Shown here: one piece after another, positions 39,577 to 49,290 of the stretch
Layout of the letters: each line of letters begins with the position of its first letter
How positions within the stretch are numbered: position 1 is the stretch's first letter
Assembly (NCBI GenBank): GCA_945905295.1
Contig: CAMDPX010000021.1
Span: forward strand, 1 to 51,450
DNA: 51,450 bases
Source: Planctomyces sp. SH-PL62
GTDB lineage: Bacteria; Planctomycetota; Planctomycetia; Planctomycetales; Planctomycetaceae
Reading direction: 5' to 3'
The notes under the pieces: model-generated
What the model was told of the DNA's origin: nothing
The model's input: only the letters and a program-made list of their open reading frames with translations
Database searches by the model: none
Position numbers and translations under genes: made by a program

Positions 39577-40866
39577 TCAAAGAAATCTGCGCACCGCTTG
39601 GCTCAGCCGCCGCATCCCTTCGCGGAGTCCCTCGGGCGATTGAACCCCGAAGCTGAGCCGCATGTGGTTGCATTGCCGCTGCTCGCGCGGGCCGCCGAAG
39701 CACAGTTCGCCGGGAACGTACATCACTTGCTCGACATCGACCGCTCGGCGAAAGAGCGGTGAATCGAAACCGGTCACGATGTGCGGCGGCAGAGTCATCC
39801 AGACATACAAGCCGCCGTGCGGATGGACCCACGAGACGCCCGGCAGATCGGCGAAGAACTCGTCGGCCGCGGCCAACATCGCGTCTCGCTTGATCCGATA
39901 CGCCGCGCGAACTTGCTCCGCGTGGATGGCGAAGCGACCTGAGCCGAGCAAATCCGCCAGCAAGTGCTGATTGAAATTGGCCGAGCCGAAATCTTGGTTG
40001 CCTTTCAAATCGTTGACTGCGTCGCGCAGCTCGCGAGGCATCAGGCCGAAGCCGACTCGTAGGCCGGGCGAGAAACTCTTGGAAAACGTCCCGGCATGGA
40101 TGACCGTGTCACCAGCGGTATCGAACGACCAGACGCTGGGTGGCGGTGGAGCGTCATAATGCAGCTCGCGATAGGCGGCGTCTTCGAGCACATAGATCTT
40201 CTCGCCGCGCCGCGTTGACCATGTCTTCGCGATCTCGACCAACTGGCCCCGGCGTTCCAGCGAGAGACTGATGCCGGTCGGGTTCTCGAATTCACTGACA
40301 ACGTAGATCAGCTTCACACGCGACAGTTCGCCGGCTGTTTCAAGTCGTTGTAGTTCGCCTTCGAGTGCCTCCATTCGCAGCCCATGCTCATCCGCCGGCA
40401 GCGCGATCGTGCGTGCCCCGACACCTTCGAGCACTCCCAGAAACACAAAATAGGTCGGCGCGGCGACGAGGCAGATGTCGCCCGGATCAAACAGCGCGTC
40501 GGCCAACAGCGCGAGCAATTGCTGTGAACCGGTCGTGCAGACAATTTCGTCGGCGACAGCAACGCGATGCGCCGCCGGTGCGGAAGTCTGTTCGATCCGG
40601 GTCTGATAGTCCGCAAGATGCTGTCGCAGTCGCAGCTCACCTTGCGTCGTGCCGTACTGCAACGCTGACTGCCCTCTCACTTCTTCGGCGAGGACTTCTC
40701 TCGCCGCTTCGATCGCTTCGGTCACGGGCAGCGAAGCGGCATCGACCAGTCCCGCTCCGAGCGACAAGACATGCGGATGCTCGACCCCTTGTTGCATGAG
40801 AAAACTGATGGCTTGATCGGCCGCCCAGCGGCGACGTTGGCTGAAGTTCGTGAGCGAATGGTTCAT
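39577..40866 (-). CDS. PLP-dependent aminotransferase, 2-aminoadipate/valine-pyruvate-like class I
   Basis: 429 residues. Landmarks: LQYGTTQGELRLRQHLADY, CTTGSQQLLALLADALFDPG, VVSEFENPTGISLS (substrate Asn), VLEDAAYRELHYD (PLP Asp), Schiff-base Lys in HAGTFSKSFSPGLRVGF, and the terminal Arg in HMRLSFGVQSPEG. It resembles the catalytic half of MocR-like proteins and the LysN type, without a DNA-binding domain. The substrate is not known. It is unrelated in detail to the aminotransferase at 21042. Confidence 0.9.
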   Translation of the reverse strand: MNHSLTNFSQRRRWAADQAISFLMQQGVEHPHVLSLGAGLVDAASLPVTEAIEAAREVLAEEVRGQSALQYGTTQGELRLRQHLADYQTRIEQTSAPAAHRVAVADEIVCTTGSQQLLALLADALFDPGDICLVAAPTYFVFLGVLEGVGARTIALPADEHGLRMEALEGELQRLETAGELSRVKLIYVVSEFENPTGISLSLERRGQLVEIAKTWSTRRGEKIYVLEDAAYRELHYDAPPPPSVWSFDTAGDTVIHAGTFSKSFSPGLRVGFGLMPRELRDAVNDLKGNQDFGSANFNQHLLADLLGSGRFAIHAEQVRAAYRIKRDAMLAAADEFFADLPGVSWVHPHGGLYVWMTLPPHIVTGFDSPLFRRAVDVEQVMYVPGELCFGGPREQRQCNHMRLSFGVQSPEGLREGMRRLSQAVRRFL

Positions 40867-40915
40867 GGCTGGTTTGTAATCGAGGGAGTGCGACTCTCCA
40901 TAGCGGACGGAGGAA

Positions 40916-41002
40916 GTGCCCGACGAATCGAAGGAGACGACGAATCATGCGGACCATTCGTCGTCTCCTTCCATTCGTCGTCTCCTTCCATTCGTCGGGC
41001 AC
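40916..41002. repeat. Palindromic element with extra arm copy (ATTCGTCGTCTCCTT type)
   Basis: Facing 30-base arms (40916-40945 and 40973-41002) with one mismatch, plus a third partial copy of ATTCGTCGTCTCCTTCC at 40956-40972. It lies between the divergent aminotransferase and DUF1501 genes. Confidence 0.9.
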
Positions 41003-41109
41003 TTTTCAAATCTCGCCCTCTCCCTTCGACAATGCCTTTCGCACCTGCGGTTCAAGGCGTTATTTTGTCGATGTTTGGGAGACGCTTCTCCTGCAATTTG
41101 AGGTGTTCC

Positions 41110-42447
41110 ATGCTCCGCTATTTCTCGAATCCCGGTCAAAGCACTCGCTTCTGCGACGGCGTGTCACGTCGCAACTTTTTGCAGATCGGCTCGCTGGCCT
41201 TCGGCGGTTTGACGCTGCCGAGCCTGTTGCGGGCGGAACAATCCGGATCGGCCGCCGCATCGAACAAGTCCGTCATCGTCGTCTATTTGTCCGGAGGAAT
41301 TTCGCATCAGGACACCGTCGATTTGAAGCCCGACGCGCCGGACGAAATTCGTGGCGAGTTCAAACCGATCGACACGAAAGTGCCGGGAATTCAGCTCGGC
41401 GAACTGCTGCCGAAGCTGGCGAACTGCACCGACAAGCTGGCGATCATTCGCAGCGTGGTCGGGCAGGTCGATGAGCACAGCAGCTTTCAAAGCCTGACCG
41501 GCCGAACGATGGATACGGCTAATCGCGAGGGTTGGCCAAATTTCGGATCGGCGGTTTCGAACATCCAGGGGGCAAAGGATGCGATGACTCCGGCGTTCGT
41601 GGACTTGTTCCCGACGATGCAGCATCGCCCCTACAACAGCCCGTCACCGGGAATGCTCGGCCCGTCGTTCCGCGGAGTGCGTGCGGACGGCGAAGACCTC
41701 GACAGCATGAAGCTGCGGTTTGTCGATGCGTCCCGATTCGGAACTCGCCGAGACCTGCTGGCGTCGATCGACGGCATCAAACGGGACATCGAAAGCTTGT
41801 CGCTGGCCGGCATGGATTCGAGCTATCAGAAAGCGTTTGACGTGCTCACCTCAAGCCGGCTCGTCGATGCGCTCGACGTCGAGAAGGAAGCTCCCGCCGT
41901 GCGTGAGCGTTATGGCAAAGGCTCCGCGAAACATCTCGGCGACGGCGCTCCGATGTGGAACGATCAGCTCTTGCAGGCGCGACGATTGGTCGAAGCCGGC
42001 GTCCGCTGCGTCACAGTGGCTTACGGGTTTTGGGACACGCACGGCCAGAATTTCAAACACCTCAAGCAGCACCTGCCGCTGTTCGACACCGGCATCTCGG
42101 CGTTGATCGAGGACATTTACGCTCGCGGCCTGGATCGCGACGTGACGGTCTGCGTCATTGGCGAGTTCGGTCGCACTCCGAAGATCAACAAGGACGCCGG
42201 CCGCGACCATTGGGCTCGCGTCAACAGCGCGATCCTCGCTGGCGGCGGCATGCGCGTCGGCCGAGTGCTCGGCGCGACAGACAAGTTCGGCGACTCGGCC
42301 ATCGACCGCCCGATTCATTACCAAGATGTGCTCGCCACGCTGTATCACAACCTCGGCATCGGCGAAGACCCGACGGTCACGACCGTCGCCGGTGCTCGCA
42401 TCCGAGTCCTGCCAACGAGCGCGCGAGTTGTGAGTGAATTGATTTGA
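41110..42447 (+). CDS. Tat-exported DUF1501 protein
   Basis: 445 residues. The N-terminus has a twin-arginine signal (SRRNFLQIGSLAFGGLTLPS). Core motifs of DUF1501, a member of the alkaline-phosphatase-like fold: VVYLSGGISHQDTVDLKPDA, RSVVGQVDEHSSFQSLTGRT, CVIGEFGRTPKINKDAGRDHW and HYQDVLATLYHNLGI. Function unknown. The ATG at 41110 is preceded by GAGGTG; the frame continues upstream through the palindrome. DUF1501 genes commonly stand next to DUF1549/DUF1553 genes, but here the nearest is 12 kb away. Confidence 0.9.
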   Translation: MLRYFSNPGQSTRFCDGVSRRNFLQIGSLAFGGLTLPSLLRAEQSGSAAASNKSVIVVYLSGGISHQDTVDLKPDAPDEIRGEFKPIDTKVPGIQLGELLPKLANCTDKLAIIRSVVGQVDEHSSFQSLTGRTMDTANREGWPNFGSAVSNIQGAKDAMTPAFVDLFPTMQHRPYNSPSPGMLGPSFRGVRADGEDLDSMKLRFVDASRFGTRRDLLASIDGIKRDIESLSLAGMDSSYQKAFDVLTSSRLVDALDVEKEAPAVRERYGKGSAKHLGDGAPMWNDQLLQARRLVEAGVRCVTVAYGFWDTHGQNFKHLKQHLPLFDTGISALIEDIYARGLDRDVTVCVIGEFGRTPKINKDAGRDHWARVNSAILAGGGMRVGRVLGATDKFGDSAIDRPIHYQDVLATLYHNLGIGEDPTVTTVAGARIRVLPTSARVVSELI

Positions 42448-42476
42448 GATTCTTTGGTGATTTGGAGTAAGGAAGC

Positions 42477-42755
42477 ATGACGACGACCGTCGAACTCAAT
42501 GACCTGGAACTTCGCGAATTGTGCGAAGTCACGCATCAACCGGATGCGGCGACCGCCGTCCGCGCTGCGATGACTGAATACCTCCAGTCGGCGCGCCTTC
42601 GATCACGCGACGTGACCGGCTCCACGAACGCGTCCGCTGGAATGCAACAGGTGCCACAAGTCGCTTGGAAGTTGGCCACCTTCTCCGTACCTCCTGACGC
42701 GCCGATCATTCCGGAAGATCGAGTCGCTCAGATTTTGGCGGAAGAAGGGCCATGA
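42477..42755 (+). CDS. VapB-type antitoxin
   Basis: 92 residues. The N-terminus MTTTVELNDLELRELCEVTH followed by AATAVRAAMTEYLQ is a ribbon-helix-helix-like pattern of VapB antitoxins; the C-terminal half is probably the toxin-binding tail. It is just before a PIN-domain gene with which it shares ATGA, the classical toxin-antitoxin arrangement. GTAAGGA precedes the ATG. Confidence 0.75.
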   Translation: MTTTVELNDLELRELCEVTHQPDAATAVRAAMTEYLQSARLRSRDVTGSTNASAGMQQVPQVAWKLATFSVPPDAPIIPEDRVAQILAEEGP

Positions 42756-43180
42756 GCATCGCATTGCTGGATGTGAATGTTTTACTCGCTCTGGCATGGC
42801 CCAATCACATGCACCATGCGGCCTCGAAGGTCTGGTTCGATCGTGAAGCGCCAAACGGCTGGGCAACCTGCGCGCTGACTCAACTGAGTTTCGTGCGGTT
42901 GTCGGCGAATCCCGCGTTCACTCCAAACGCCGTGAGTCCCGAAGAGGCCGCACAGATTCTGAAACATAATCTGACGCATCCGAATCATGTGTTTTGGGAG
43001 GCGGTTCCCGCCTGCGAGCCCGAGTTTTTTCAGCACGCACGAGGTCATCAACAAGTGACGGATGCCTGGCTGGTTGAGGTGGCTCGACAGAATGGCGGTT
43101 ACTTGGCAACGTTGGATCGTCGTCTGAAGGTTCTCGATCCGACCGGCAAGATCGTCGAAGTGATCAGTCCAACGTTCTAA
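42752..43180 (+). CDS. VapC-type PIN-domain ribonuclease toxin
   Basis: 142 residues. PIN-domain acidic residues are visible: LLDVNVLLALAWPNH (first Asp), an FVRLSANPAF helix, and VTDAWLVEVARQNGGYLATL with a later conserved Asp, then LDRRLKVL. VapC toxins cleave tRNA or rRNA unless bound by the antitoxin. The start overlaps the antitoxin stop by four bases. Confidence 0.9.
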   Translation: MSIALLDVNVLLALAWPNHMHHAASKVWFDREAPNGWATCALTQLSFVRLSANPAFTPNAVSPEEAAQILKHNLTHPNHVFWEAVPACEPEFFQHARGHQQVTDAWLVEVARQNGGYLATLDRRLKVLDPTGKIVEVISPTF

Positions 43181-43222
43181 TTCCAACTACTCACGACTCA
43201 TCAATTGAGGTCATCGTTCATC

Positions 43223-44059
43223 ATGCGCTTTACCAAAATGCACGGAGCCGGCAACGACTACGTTTACGTCAACTGCTTTGAAGAAAAATTCCCGGCGGAC
43301 GTCGCGAAGCTGGCGATTGAGATCAGCGATCGGCACTTCGGCGTCGGCGGCGACGGCCTGGTTTTGATTTGCCCGTCGGAAATGGCCGACGCGCGGATGA
43401 GGATGTTTAACGCGGACGGCAGTGAGGCGGAGATGTGTGGCAACGCCGTTCGCTGCGTGGCGAAATATCTGTTCGATCACGGCATTGCTCGGCGAGAAAC
43501 GCTGCGGATTGAGACTGGCCGCGGCGTGCTGACTCTGCAATGCGACGTCGACGGCGGCCGAGTTCGACAAGTCCGCGTGAACATGGGCCCGCCAATCCTG
43601 AACAGCGCGGAGATCCCGACGACGTTGCTCGGTGACCCGCCGATTCGCCAGAAGCTGACTGCGGGTGACAAGACATTTGATGTCACCTGCGTCTCGATGG
43701 GCAACCCGCACTGCGTGACCTTCGTGGATGAGATCACTGACGACTGGGTGCTGCGTATCGGCCCGCTGGTCGAGCATCACTCCGCGTTCCCGCGCCGCGT
43801 CAACGCCGAGTTCATCCAAGTGCTCACGCCGAGCGAGTTCAATATGCGCGTCTGGGAACGCGGTTCCGGCGAAACGTGGGCGTGCGGGACGGGAGCGTGC
43901 GCGTCGGCCGTTGCGGGAGTGCTCGCCGGATTGACCGAACGCAAAGTGACGGCCCACCTGCGTGGCGGCGACTTGCAGCTCGAATGGGCCGAGACCGGCG
44001 AAGTCTACATGACCGGCCCGGCCGTCGAAGTCTGCAGCGGTGTCTATGAGCCGAGGTGA
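43223..44059 (+). CDS. dapF: Diaminopimelate epimerase
   Basis: Turns LL- into meso-diaminopimelate for lysine and cell-wall synthesis. 278 residues: [19 protein letters not shown] start, [20 protein letters not shown] with the first catalytic Cys, [12 protein letters not shown], and [20 protein letters not shown] with the second. The frame is open six codons further, but family members begin MRFTKMHG. The GAGGT site upstream is rather distant. Confidence 0.95.
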   Translation: MRFTKMHGAGNDYVYVNCFEEKFPADVAKLAIEISDRHFGVGGDGLVLICPSEMADARMRMFNADGSEAEMCGNAVRCVAKYLFDHGIARRETLRIETGRGVLTLQCDVDGGRVRQVRVNMGPPILNSAEIPTTLLGDPPIRQKLTAGDKTFDVTCVSMGNPHCVTFVDEITDDWVLRIGPLVEHHSAFPRRVNAEFIQVLTPSEFNMRVWERGSGETWACGTGACASAVAGVLAGLTERKVTAHLRGGDLQLEWAETGEVYMTGPAVEVCSGVYEPR

Positions 44060-44107
44060 ATCGTCGGTGACGCAACGCACTTCACACCGAGGCTGTGAAT
44101 AAATGAC

Positions 44108-44170
44108 GTGGGGCACGTTTTCAACGTGCCCAATCAGCCTATTTTCGAGCACGTTGAAAACGTGCTCCAC
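44108..44170. repeat. Paired REP-like palindrome, GTGG family H
   Basis: Facing 23-base arms (44108-44130 and 44148-44170) with two mismatches. Each has a GTGG head (GTGG and GTGG read inward, one arm GTGGAGC) and a hairpin GGCACGTT / TTC / AACGTGCC. It matches family G at 11566 in architecture and loop. Lies between convergent dapF and the PD40 gene. Confidence 0.9.
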
Positions 44171-44223
44171 GAAAACTTCACAGCCTCTCCGTTTGGATCA
44201 TGGCCCGGCGGTGTGAGCATCGT

Positions 44224-47067
44224 TCAGCGCGTTGTTGGAGTCGTTTCGATCAGTTCGGCTGGCACGGTCTCACGAACTCGTCGCGGCAACGACGGCCGAG
44301 ACGACACGGTCGATGGCTCAGTGGTCACAGGCCAGGCGTTCGCGGCGTTCGCGGCTCGCGCCAGCCACGGCACAAATTGCCTGGATGGTTGCAGGGGGAC
44401 CGATGTCGCGGGGCTGCCCGAATCTGCGCGAGGCAATGCCGGCAACGGCGCGGACGTCAGCAATTCGACCAGCATCGATGCTGAGGTCAGCAGGATCGCC
44501 GGGGCCGCGGTCCCCATTCCGCTCGCGAGATCAACGGCCGCGATCGACACGGTGGCGGGGACGAGTGTTTCGCGCCGCGCGAATGTCGTCGTCTTTGTCG
44601 TGAGGAAGGCGATCTCCGCAGCATCGAGCCGGGCGGTCGTTCGCAATCTTGCCAGTTCCGCGCGAGTCGTCGCGAGGCCATTCGTGGTGGCTGACAGTGT
44701 CGGCTGCGGTCCGCTGATCTCTCCACGCAACAACGCGACCGAGGGAGAGAGAGCATTCGTCTCGACGACCGAGGTCTTCGATGCGGGAACAGCGACCTCC
44801 TCGGTCAGCGCGACCACCTTGGGCGCGCCTGGCGATTTGCTGGGGAGCCGCGAGTGATCCACGTTGTTCGCGAGACGGGCGACTTCGGCCGGGAGCGCGG
44901 GACTTCGGTCCTGCACAGCAATCGGTAGCGCGCGACGAACGGACGGCAGCGAGCTGTTGAGTTGTGTCGGTTGGCTGACAAGCACGGATTCCGTCCGGGA
45001 CAGGCTGACCTCCCGCGCTGGCAACGGTGTTTCGACCGTAGCGGCGGCCTTGTTCGCCCCGATCAACGCCTCTGGCTCGGCCAAGCCGATGGGAAGGGCG
45101 CTTCGCGTCGCCGCGGCGTTGCGCGCGAGCGAATTTCTGCGCGAGTCGCTGAGCGTTGGGGGAATTGACGGCAAGAGTTGATCAGGACGCGCGACCGGAG
45201 CACGCAGCGCCGCTTGATTCGCGGCGACGGGTTTCATCGCCGTGCGATCGGCAGAAGGTGGGTCGAACACTTGTTTGATGGTGATCACCGGCGCGAGGTT
45301 GTGCGGCTTCTCGACGGTCTCCACGGCGACAGCCAATGTGACTTCCTCGCCGGGCCGCTCGGTGGGGCGAGTCAGTGTTGCTGGTAATGGTTGTCTCGCG
45401 AGAAGGGGGGCTTTCTTCATGCTCAGCAACCGCTGATCGACGTCGTCCACGCGGGCCAGTTCCGATCGCTGCCGCACGGTGACTCGGTCGGCTGGCCAGC
45501 GTGCGCCGGGTCGCAGTGCGACCACGTGCGACGGCGGGGCAATCGACTGCGGTGCATCGGCTCGCGCCGTGTCCGTGCGATCGAGCTTCGGGAACTCTTC
45601 GGCACGCGGCGGCGCGACGTCAGAGAACTGTGCGAACTCGGACCACAATTCGTTGATCGCGGTCGAAGGATTCGAGGTGGTTTGATCGGTCCGGTCCGTC
45701 CGCAGCACAACGAACGCGACAGACGCAGCGACCAGCACCGCGAGCGCCGCCCAACGACGTCTCCGTGACGGTGAAACATCGGCCGGAACCGAGACCGGTT
45801 GGCTGGTCGTGATCGGTTTGGGAATCTTCGGCACGGTCAAAGGATTCACGGCCGGGGCCGACGGTGGAACCTGTTCGAGTGGCGTGGCGGTCCAACTCTG
45901 CAACGGATTCTTCGGCGGCTCACTGCGCCGCAACGGCGCTGCGATCGTGGCAACCTTCGGGGCTTCTACAGCGACGACTGGCAGCGCTCGGCGCGACCAT
46001 CTCCACACGAGGATCAATACCAGCGTGGCCAGGATCGGCAGCATCCACTCTCTGGGACCGAACGGGGCGAGATGCTCTGTGCTGATGGTCAGCCGAGGCA
46101 CAACGAATTCGCCGCGTGAGAGGAAGATCTGCTTGGCTCCCTCGCGCTTGCTGGCAAACACCAGCGACTGGCTATTGGGCGCGAAGGTGGCATCGACATC
46201 GTCTGTGTCGGATGCGATGCCATCGCGCAGCCGCTCGGCCACGCCGACGTGCCCGTCTCGCAGTGGCGCGCGGAACAGATCGAACGGCGCGGACTCACCG
46301 GCTCGATCGCCGCGATTCGAGGCGAACAGCAGCCAGCTTCCGTCCGGCGATACGGCGGGGCTGCGCTCGTGGTATTCCGGCGAGTTGATCGTTTCGGCGA
46401 GTTCCGGGGATGACCACGCGGAGCCGAGTTTCTCTCGTCGTGTGACGAAGATGTCGGCGCTGGCGCCGGGCACGACGCGGACGAAGTACATCGTCAAGCC
46501 GTCCGGTGTGAGCGCCGGATCGAACTCTTCGGCCTCGGTGTTGATCGCGGGACCGGCGTTACGCGGCCGCGACCAGCGTTCGTTGGATTGCGCGGACTCG
46601 TAGATGTCGAAGCCGCCGTGTCCTCCGGATCGGTTCGAGGCCAACGCCACCAGGCCGCCATCTCCCGACAACGTCAAGCGGCGGTCGTCGTCGACGCTGT
46701 TGAGCTCCCGCACCAATTCCGGTTTGGACCAACGTTCGTCCGTGAACGTCGAGCGGACAATGTCCGCACGCTGTCCCGGCCGCGCCCGCGAGAAGTACAG
46801 CGTCTGCCCGTCGTCGGCGAAGCAGGGGCCGGAGAGTTCGGTTTCATCGGCGAGCGTCCCTTGACCGGACAGCTCTGCCAATCGCGCGGCGGTACGGAAT
46901 GCGAGTCGTCCGCGCGGCGAGTTGCCGTCGGACTCCACGACGACATCTTGCCACAGCGGCCTCGGCAATGACCAAGCCAGCGCGGCGAATGCGATCAAGA
47001 CGATGAGCAAACGGCTGCGCCGAGGTCGGCTGAGTTTCACGGACGTGTCGGTCGAAGGCATCTTCAT
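44224..47067 (-). CDS. Membrane protein with PD40/WD40-like beta-propeller and long disordered region
   Basis: 947 residues. An N-terminal hydrophobic segment (about 18-36, LLIVLIAFAALAWSLP) is a signal or anchor. Residues about 70-330 carry PD40 repeats of the TolB-like kind: FADDGQTLYFSRARPGQRAD, FDPALTPDGLTMYFVRVVPG, SPAVSPDGSWLLFASNRGDR, TFAPNSQSLVFASKR. Two further hydrophobic segments follow (ILATLVLILVWRW near 345 and AALAVLVAASVAFVVL near 440). The remaining ~500 residues are Ala/Ser/Pro/Arg-rich and low complexity, probably disordered. The propeller may bind ligands or partners outside the membrane; no enzyme function is visible. Confidence 0.8.
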   Translation of the reverse strand: MKMPSTDTSVKLSRPRRSRLLIVLIAFAALAWSLPRPLWQDVVVESDGNSPRGRLAFRTAARLAELSGQGTLADETELSGPCFADDGQTLYFSRARPGQRADIVRSTFTDERWSKPELVRELNSVDDDRRLTLSGDGGLVALASNRSGGHGGFDIYESAQSNERWSRPRNAGPAINTEAEEFDPALTPDGLTMYFVRVVPGASADIFVTRREKLGSAWSSPELAETINSPEYHERSPAVSPDGSWLLFASNRGDRAGESAPFDLFRAPLRDGHVGVAERLRDGIASDTDDVDATFAPNSQSLVFASKREGAKQIFLSRGEFVVPRLTISTEHLAPFGPREWMLPILATLVLILVWRWSRRALPVVAVEAPKVATIAAPLRRSEPPKNPLQSWTATPLEQVPPSAPAVNPLTVPKIPKPITTSQPVSVPADVSPSRRRRWAALAVLVAASVAFVVLRTDRTDQTTSNPSTAINELWSEFAQFSDVAPPRAEEFPKLDRTDTARADAPQSIAPPSHVVALRPGARWPADRVTVRQRSELARVDDVDQRLLSMKKAPLLARQPLPATLTRPTERPGEEVTLAVAVETVEKPHNLAPVITIKQVFDPPSADRTAMKPVAANQAALRAPVARPDQLLPSIPPTLSDSRRNSLARNAAATRSALPIGLAEPEALIGANKAAATVETPLPAREVSLSRTESVLVSQPTQLNSSLPSVRRALPIAVQDRSPALPAEVARLANNVDHSRLPSKSPGAPKVVALTEEVAVPASKTSVVETNALSPSVALLRGEISGPQPTLSATTNGLATTRAELARLRTTARLDAAEIAFLTTKTTTFARRETLVPATVSIAAVDLASGMGTAAPAILLTSASMLVELLTSAPLPALPRADSGSPATSVPLQPSRQFVPWLARAANAANAWPVTTEPSTVSSRPSLPRRVRETVPAELIETTPTTR

Positions 47068-47114
47068 GTCGGCATTGAAGACACTGCCGACACGATCGGC
47101 AAGCCGGTGAATCA

Positions 47115-47201
47115 GGGGTCAGGTCTTCAAATTTCAAAATTGCCTCGGCATTTTTGAAATTTGAAGACCTGACCCCGGCTCCGAAGACCTGACCCCGGCT
47201 C
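47115..47201. repeat. Palindromic element, GGGGTC family K, with a tandem 19-base duplication
   Basis: Perfect 25-base facing arms (47115-47139 and 47152-47176) beginning GGGGTCAGGTCTTC. The right end is duplicated: GAAGACCTGACCCCGGCTC occurs at 47163-47181 and again at 47183-47201. It lies between divergent genes. Confidence 0.93.
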
Positions 47202-47341
47202 ACTCGCACACGCCAACTCGCGCGGAAAACCTCCGTCTTGACCCTGTTGCGAAAATCTGGGACAAGCCCGCCCCCCTCCGACTGGTCTTGGATGACCGGT
47301 CACTCTCCTCTCGTGTTCCTATCTTTGCCACGGATGGCAAT

Positions 47342-49249
47342 ATGCGTGGTTCTAACAGTGTCTCGCGTCGCCGCGGATCGTGTGTCGTGCGGTTGGCGTT
47401 GTGTCTGGGCTGGCTCGGCTTCGCTGGCTGCGCGAATGTCGTGGAGACGCGCACCATCGCCCAATTCACGAAGGCGATGGAAAGCGGCAACCTCGAACAG
47501 CTCAAGCAAGCGACCTCGTCGGATTTCGAGTCGCGAGCGTTGCGGCAAGACGCCGCGCTGGACGATCTCAAGCTGCTGCGGCTGCCGACCGGCGATTTGG
47601 AAATCGACAAGGTCGAGGAGATCTCACCGACCGTGAAGCGTGTCACGGCGATGGTCGGAACCACCAAGCAGAAGCTGAAGTATCAATTGAAGCTGGACCC
47701 GCAAAGCAAGAAGTGGGTCGTGGATGACATCTATCTCAAGCAGAAGAAGGACGGCGTGACCGCGACGAAATCGGTCACCGAGCAAATGGATCTGTTGCTG
47801 TCGGTTCGCGAGTTTCTCGCGGCCTGGAAAGAGGGGAATCGCGAGAGCGTATTGCGGACGGCGACTCCCGAATTCGCCGCTGTGCTGCGGCCGTTGCCTC
47901 CGGCGTATCTCAACCGGTTGACTCAGCAGGTGGTCGGCAAGCAAAAGACCGGCAACAAACTGCAACCGCGAGCACAACTCGATGAGAACACGGCTCACGT
48001 CCGCCTGCCAATCGCGGTCGGCGAATTGTGGCTGACGGCGAAACGGATCGACGGAACCTGGCTGATCGATGAAGTCGAAGTCAACTCGCGTGAAGAGTCC
48101 GATGCGGTCCCTTCGACGCGGCAACTGGCGCAAGTCACTCATGCCGCGACGGCATTTCTCGCCGCGTATCACGAGGAAGACAAAACCGAACTGCAATCGC
48201 TCTGCACCCCCAAGTTCTTCAGCGGCAGTCTGGCCCCCGCGAATCTGTCGCAGGTTCCGCTTCCCAGCGGTGACGTGCCGCCGGACAGCGTGCAGGTGCA
48301 TGTCGCCTGGCAAGGTGGCTCGAACAACGATCCGCAGATGCAGCAACTTCAAGGGAAGCATTCGGACTTTGTGGTCGAAAGTGCGAACGAAGTCATCAAG
48401 CTCAGTCTGGTCCGCGAAGACGGCGACGATTCTAACCACTCGGCGAAGTATCTCATCGAAGACGTGACGCTGTACGAACTCGACAGCCGGCAAGAGAAAC
48501 GACTCTCCGCGCTGTTCACGGCTCAGGCGTTGGTGCAGATCTATGCGGAGGCTCTGGCCTCACGCGATCTGGAAGTTTTGTTTCACAATGCCTCGCCCGA
48601 TTTCCAACGCCGAGTCTGGAAGCGGACACATGCGGGGACATTGCAGAACATGCCGCTGAATGAGATTGAGGACGAGGCACCCAAGATTCGATCCACCGTC
48701 TTTGCCGGATCGCTGACCGAGGTCACGGTCACGCAAGGCTCGCGAGCGCTGACTTACGTGCTGCAAGACCGGCAAGGGACGTTGCTGGTCGATGACGTCC
48801 TGATGCCGACGCTGGGCCGACCCAGCTCATTGAAGGCCACGATGGAACTGATGCTGCCGGTGCTCGACTTCGCCGCCGGCCTGCGACTGGGTCAACTCGA
48901 CACACTTCAACGCCAGTCGTCGCGTGATTTCAATCGGCTCGTCTGGCAGCAAACCTCCAAGCTGCCCAACCTGAGCCAAGACGTCGTCCAGCACCTGCAC
49001 ACGTCCCTGGTCGCCGTCGAACAGACGGAAGACCGCGCGACGTTGGTGCTGGGCGACGATAAGTTTGGAGCTCACGTGACGCTCGTGCGTGAGTCCGGTC
49101 AATTCGTCGTCGACGACGTGCTGCTGATCTCCGGCACGATGCCCCGCGATCATGTCGAGTTGAAGCGAGTGCTCCGCATGCACATCGCCACGTTCGGCGT
49201 CGGCAAACAAGGACGAAGCGAAATCAAACCGGCGAGCGGAGCCCGTTAA
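47342..49249 (+). CDS. Lipoprotein of five tandem NTF2-like-sized modules
   Basis: 635 residues starting MRGSNSVSRRRGS with a lipobox LGFAGC. The rest consists of about five similar modules of 100-130 residues, each starting with a helix pair such as FTKAMESGNLEQLKQATSSD or AEALASRDLEVLFHNASPDF and ending in a strand like WVVDDIYLKQ, LIDEVEV, LIEDVTLYE, LVDDVLMP, VVDDVLLISG. This resembles tandem NTF2/DUF4878-like folds. No catalytic residues are apparent. The ATG at 47342 sits before a proper lipoprotein signal. Confidence 0.78.
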   Translation: MRGSNSVSRRRGSCVVRLALCLGWLGFAGCANVVETRTIAQFTKAMESGNLEQLKQATSSDFESRALRQDAALDDLKLLRLPTGDLEIDKVEEISPTVKRVTAMVGTTKQKLKYQLKLDPQSKKWVVDDIYLKQKKDGVTATKSVTEQMDLLLSVREFLAAWKEGNRESVLRTATPEFAAVLRPLPPAYLNRLTQQVVGKQKTGNKLQPRAQLDENTAHVRLPIAVGELWLTAKRIDGTWLIDEVEVNSREESDAVPSTRQLAQVTHAATAFLAAYHEEDKTELQSLCTPKFFSGSLAPANLSQVPLPSGDVPPDSVQVHVAWQGGSNNDPQMQQLQGKHSDFVVESANEVIKLSLVREDGDDSNHSAKYLIEDVTLYELDSRQEKRLSALFTAQALVQIYAEALASRDLEVLFHNASPDFQRRVWKRTHAGTLQNMPLNEIEDEAPKIRSTVFAGSLTEVTVTQGSRALTYVLQDRQGTLLVDDVLMPTLGRPSSLKATMELMLPVLDFAAGLRLGQLDTLQRQSSRDFNRLVWQQTSKLPNLSQDVVQHLHTSLVAVEQTEDRATLVLGDDKFGAHVTLVRESGQFVVDDVLLISGTMPRDHVELKRVLRMHIATFGVGKQGRSEIKPASGAR

Positions 49250-49290
49250 TTCTGCGGTGCCTGCCCCCTCGCTTCTGAAGGATCGAAACG

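Noticed and set aside
43211-44170. Minus-strand open frame of 319 codons opposite dapF
   Set aside because: Fully antisense to dapF, whose catalytic Cys motifs are clear; the antisense product has no recognisable features.
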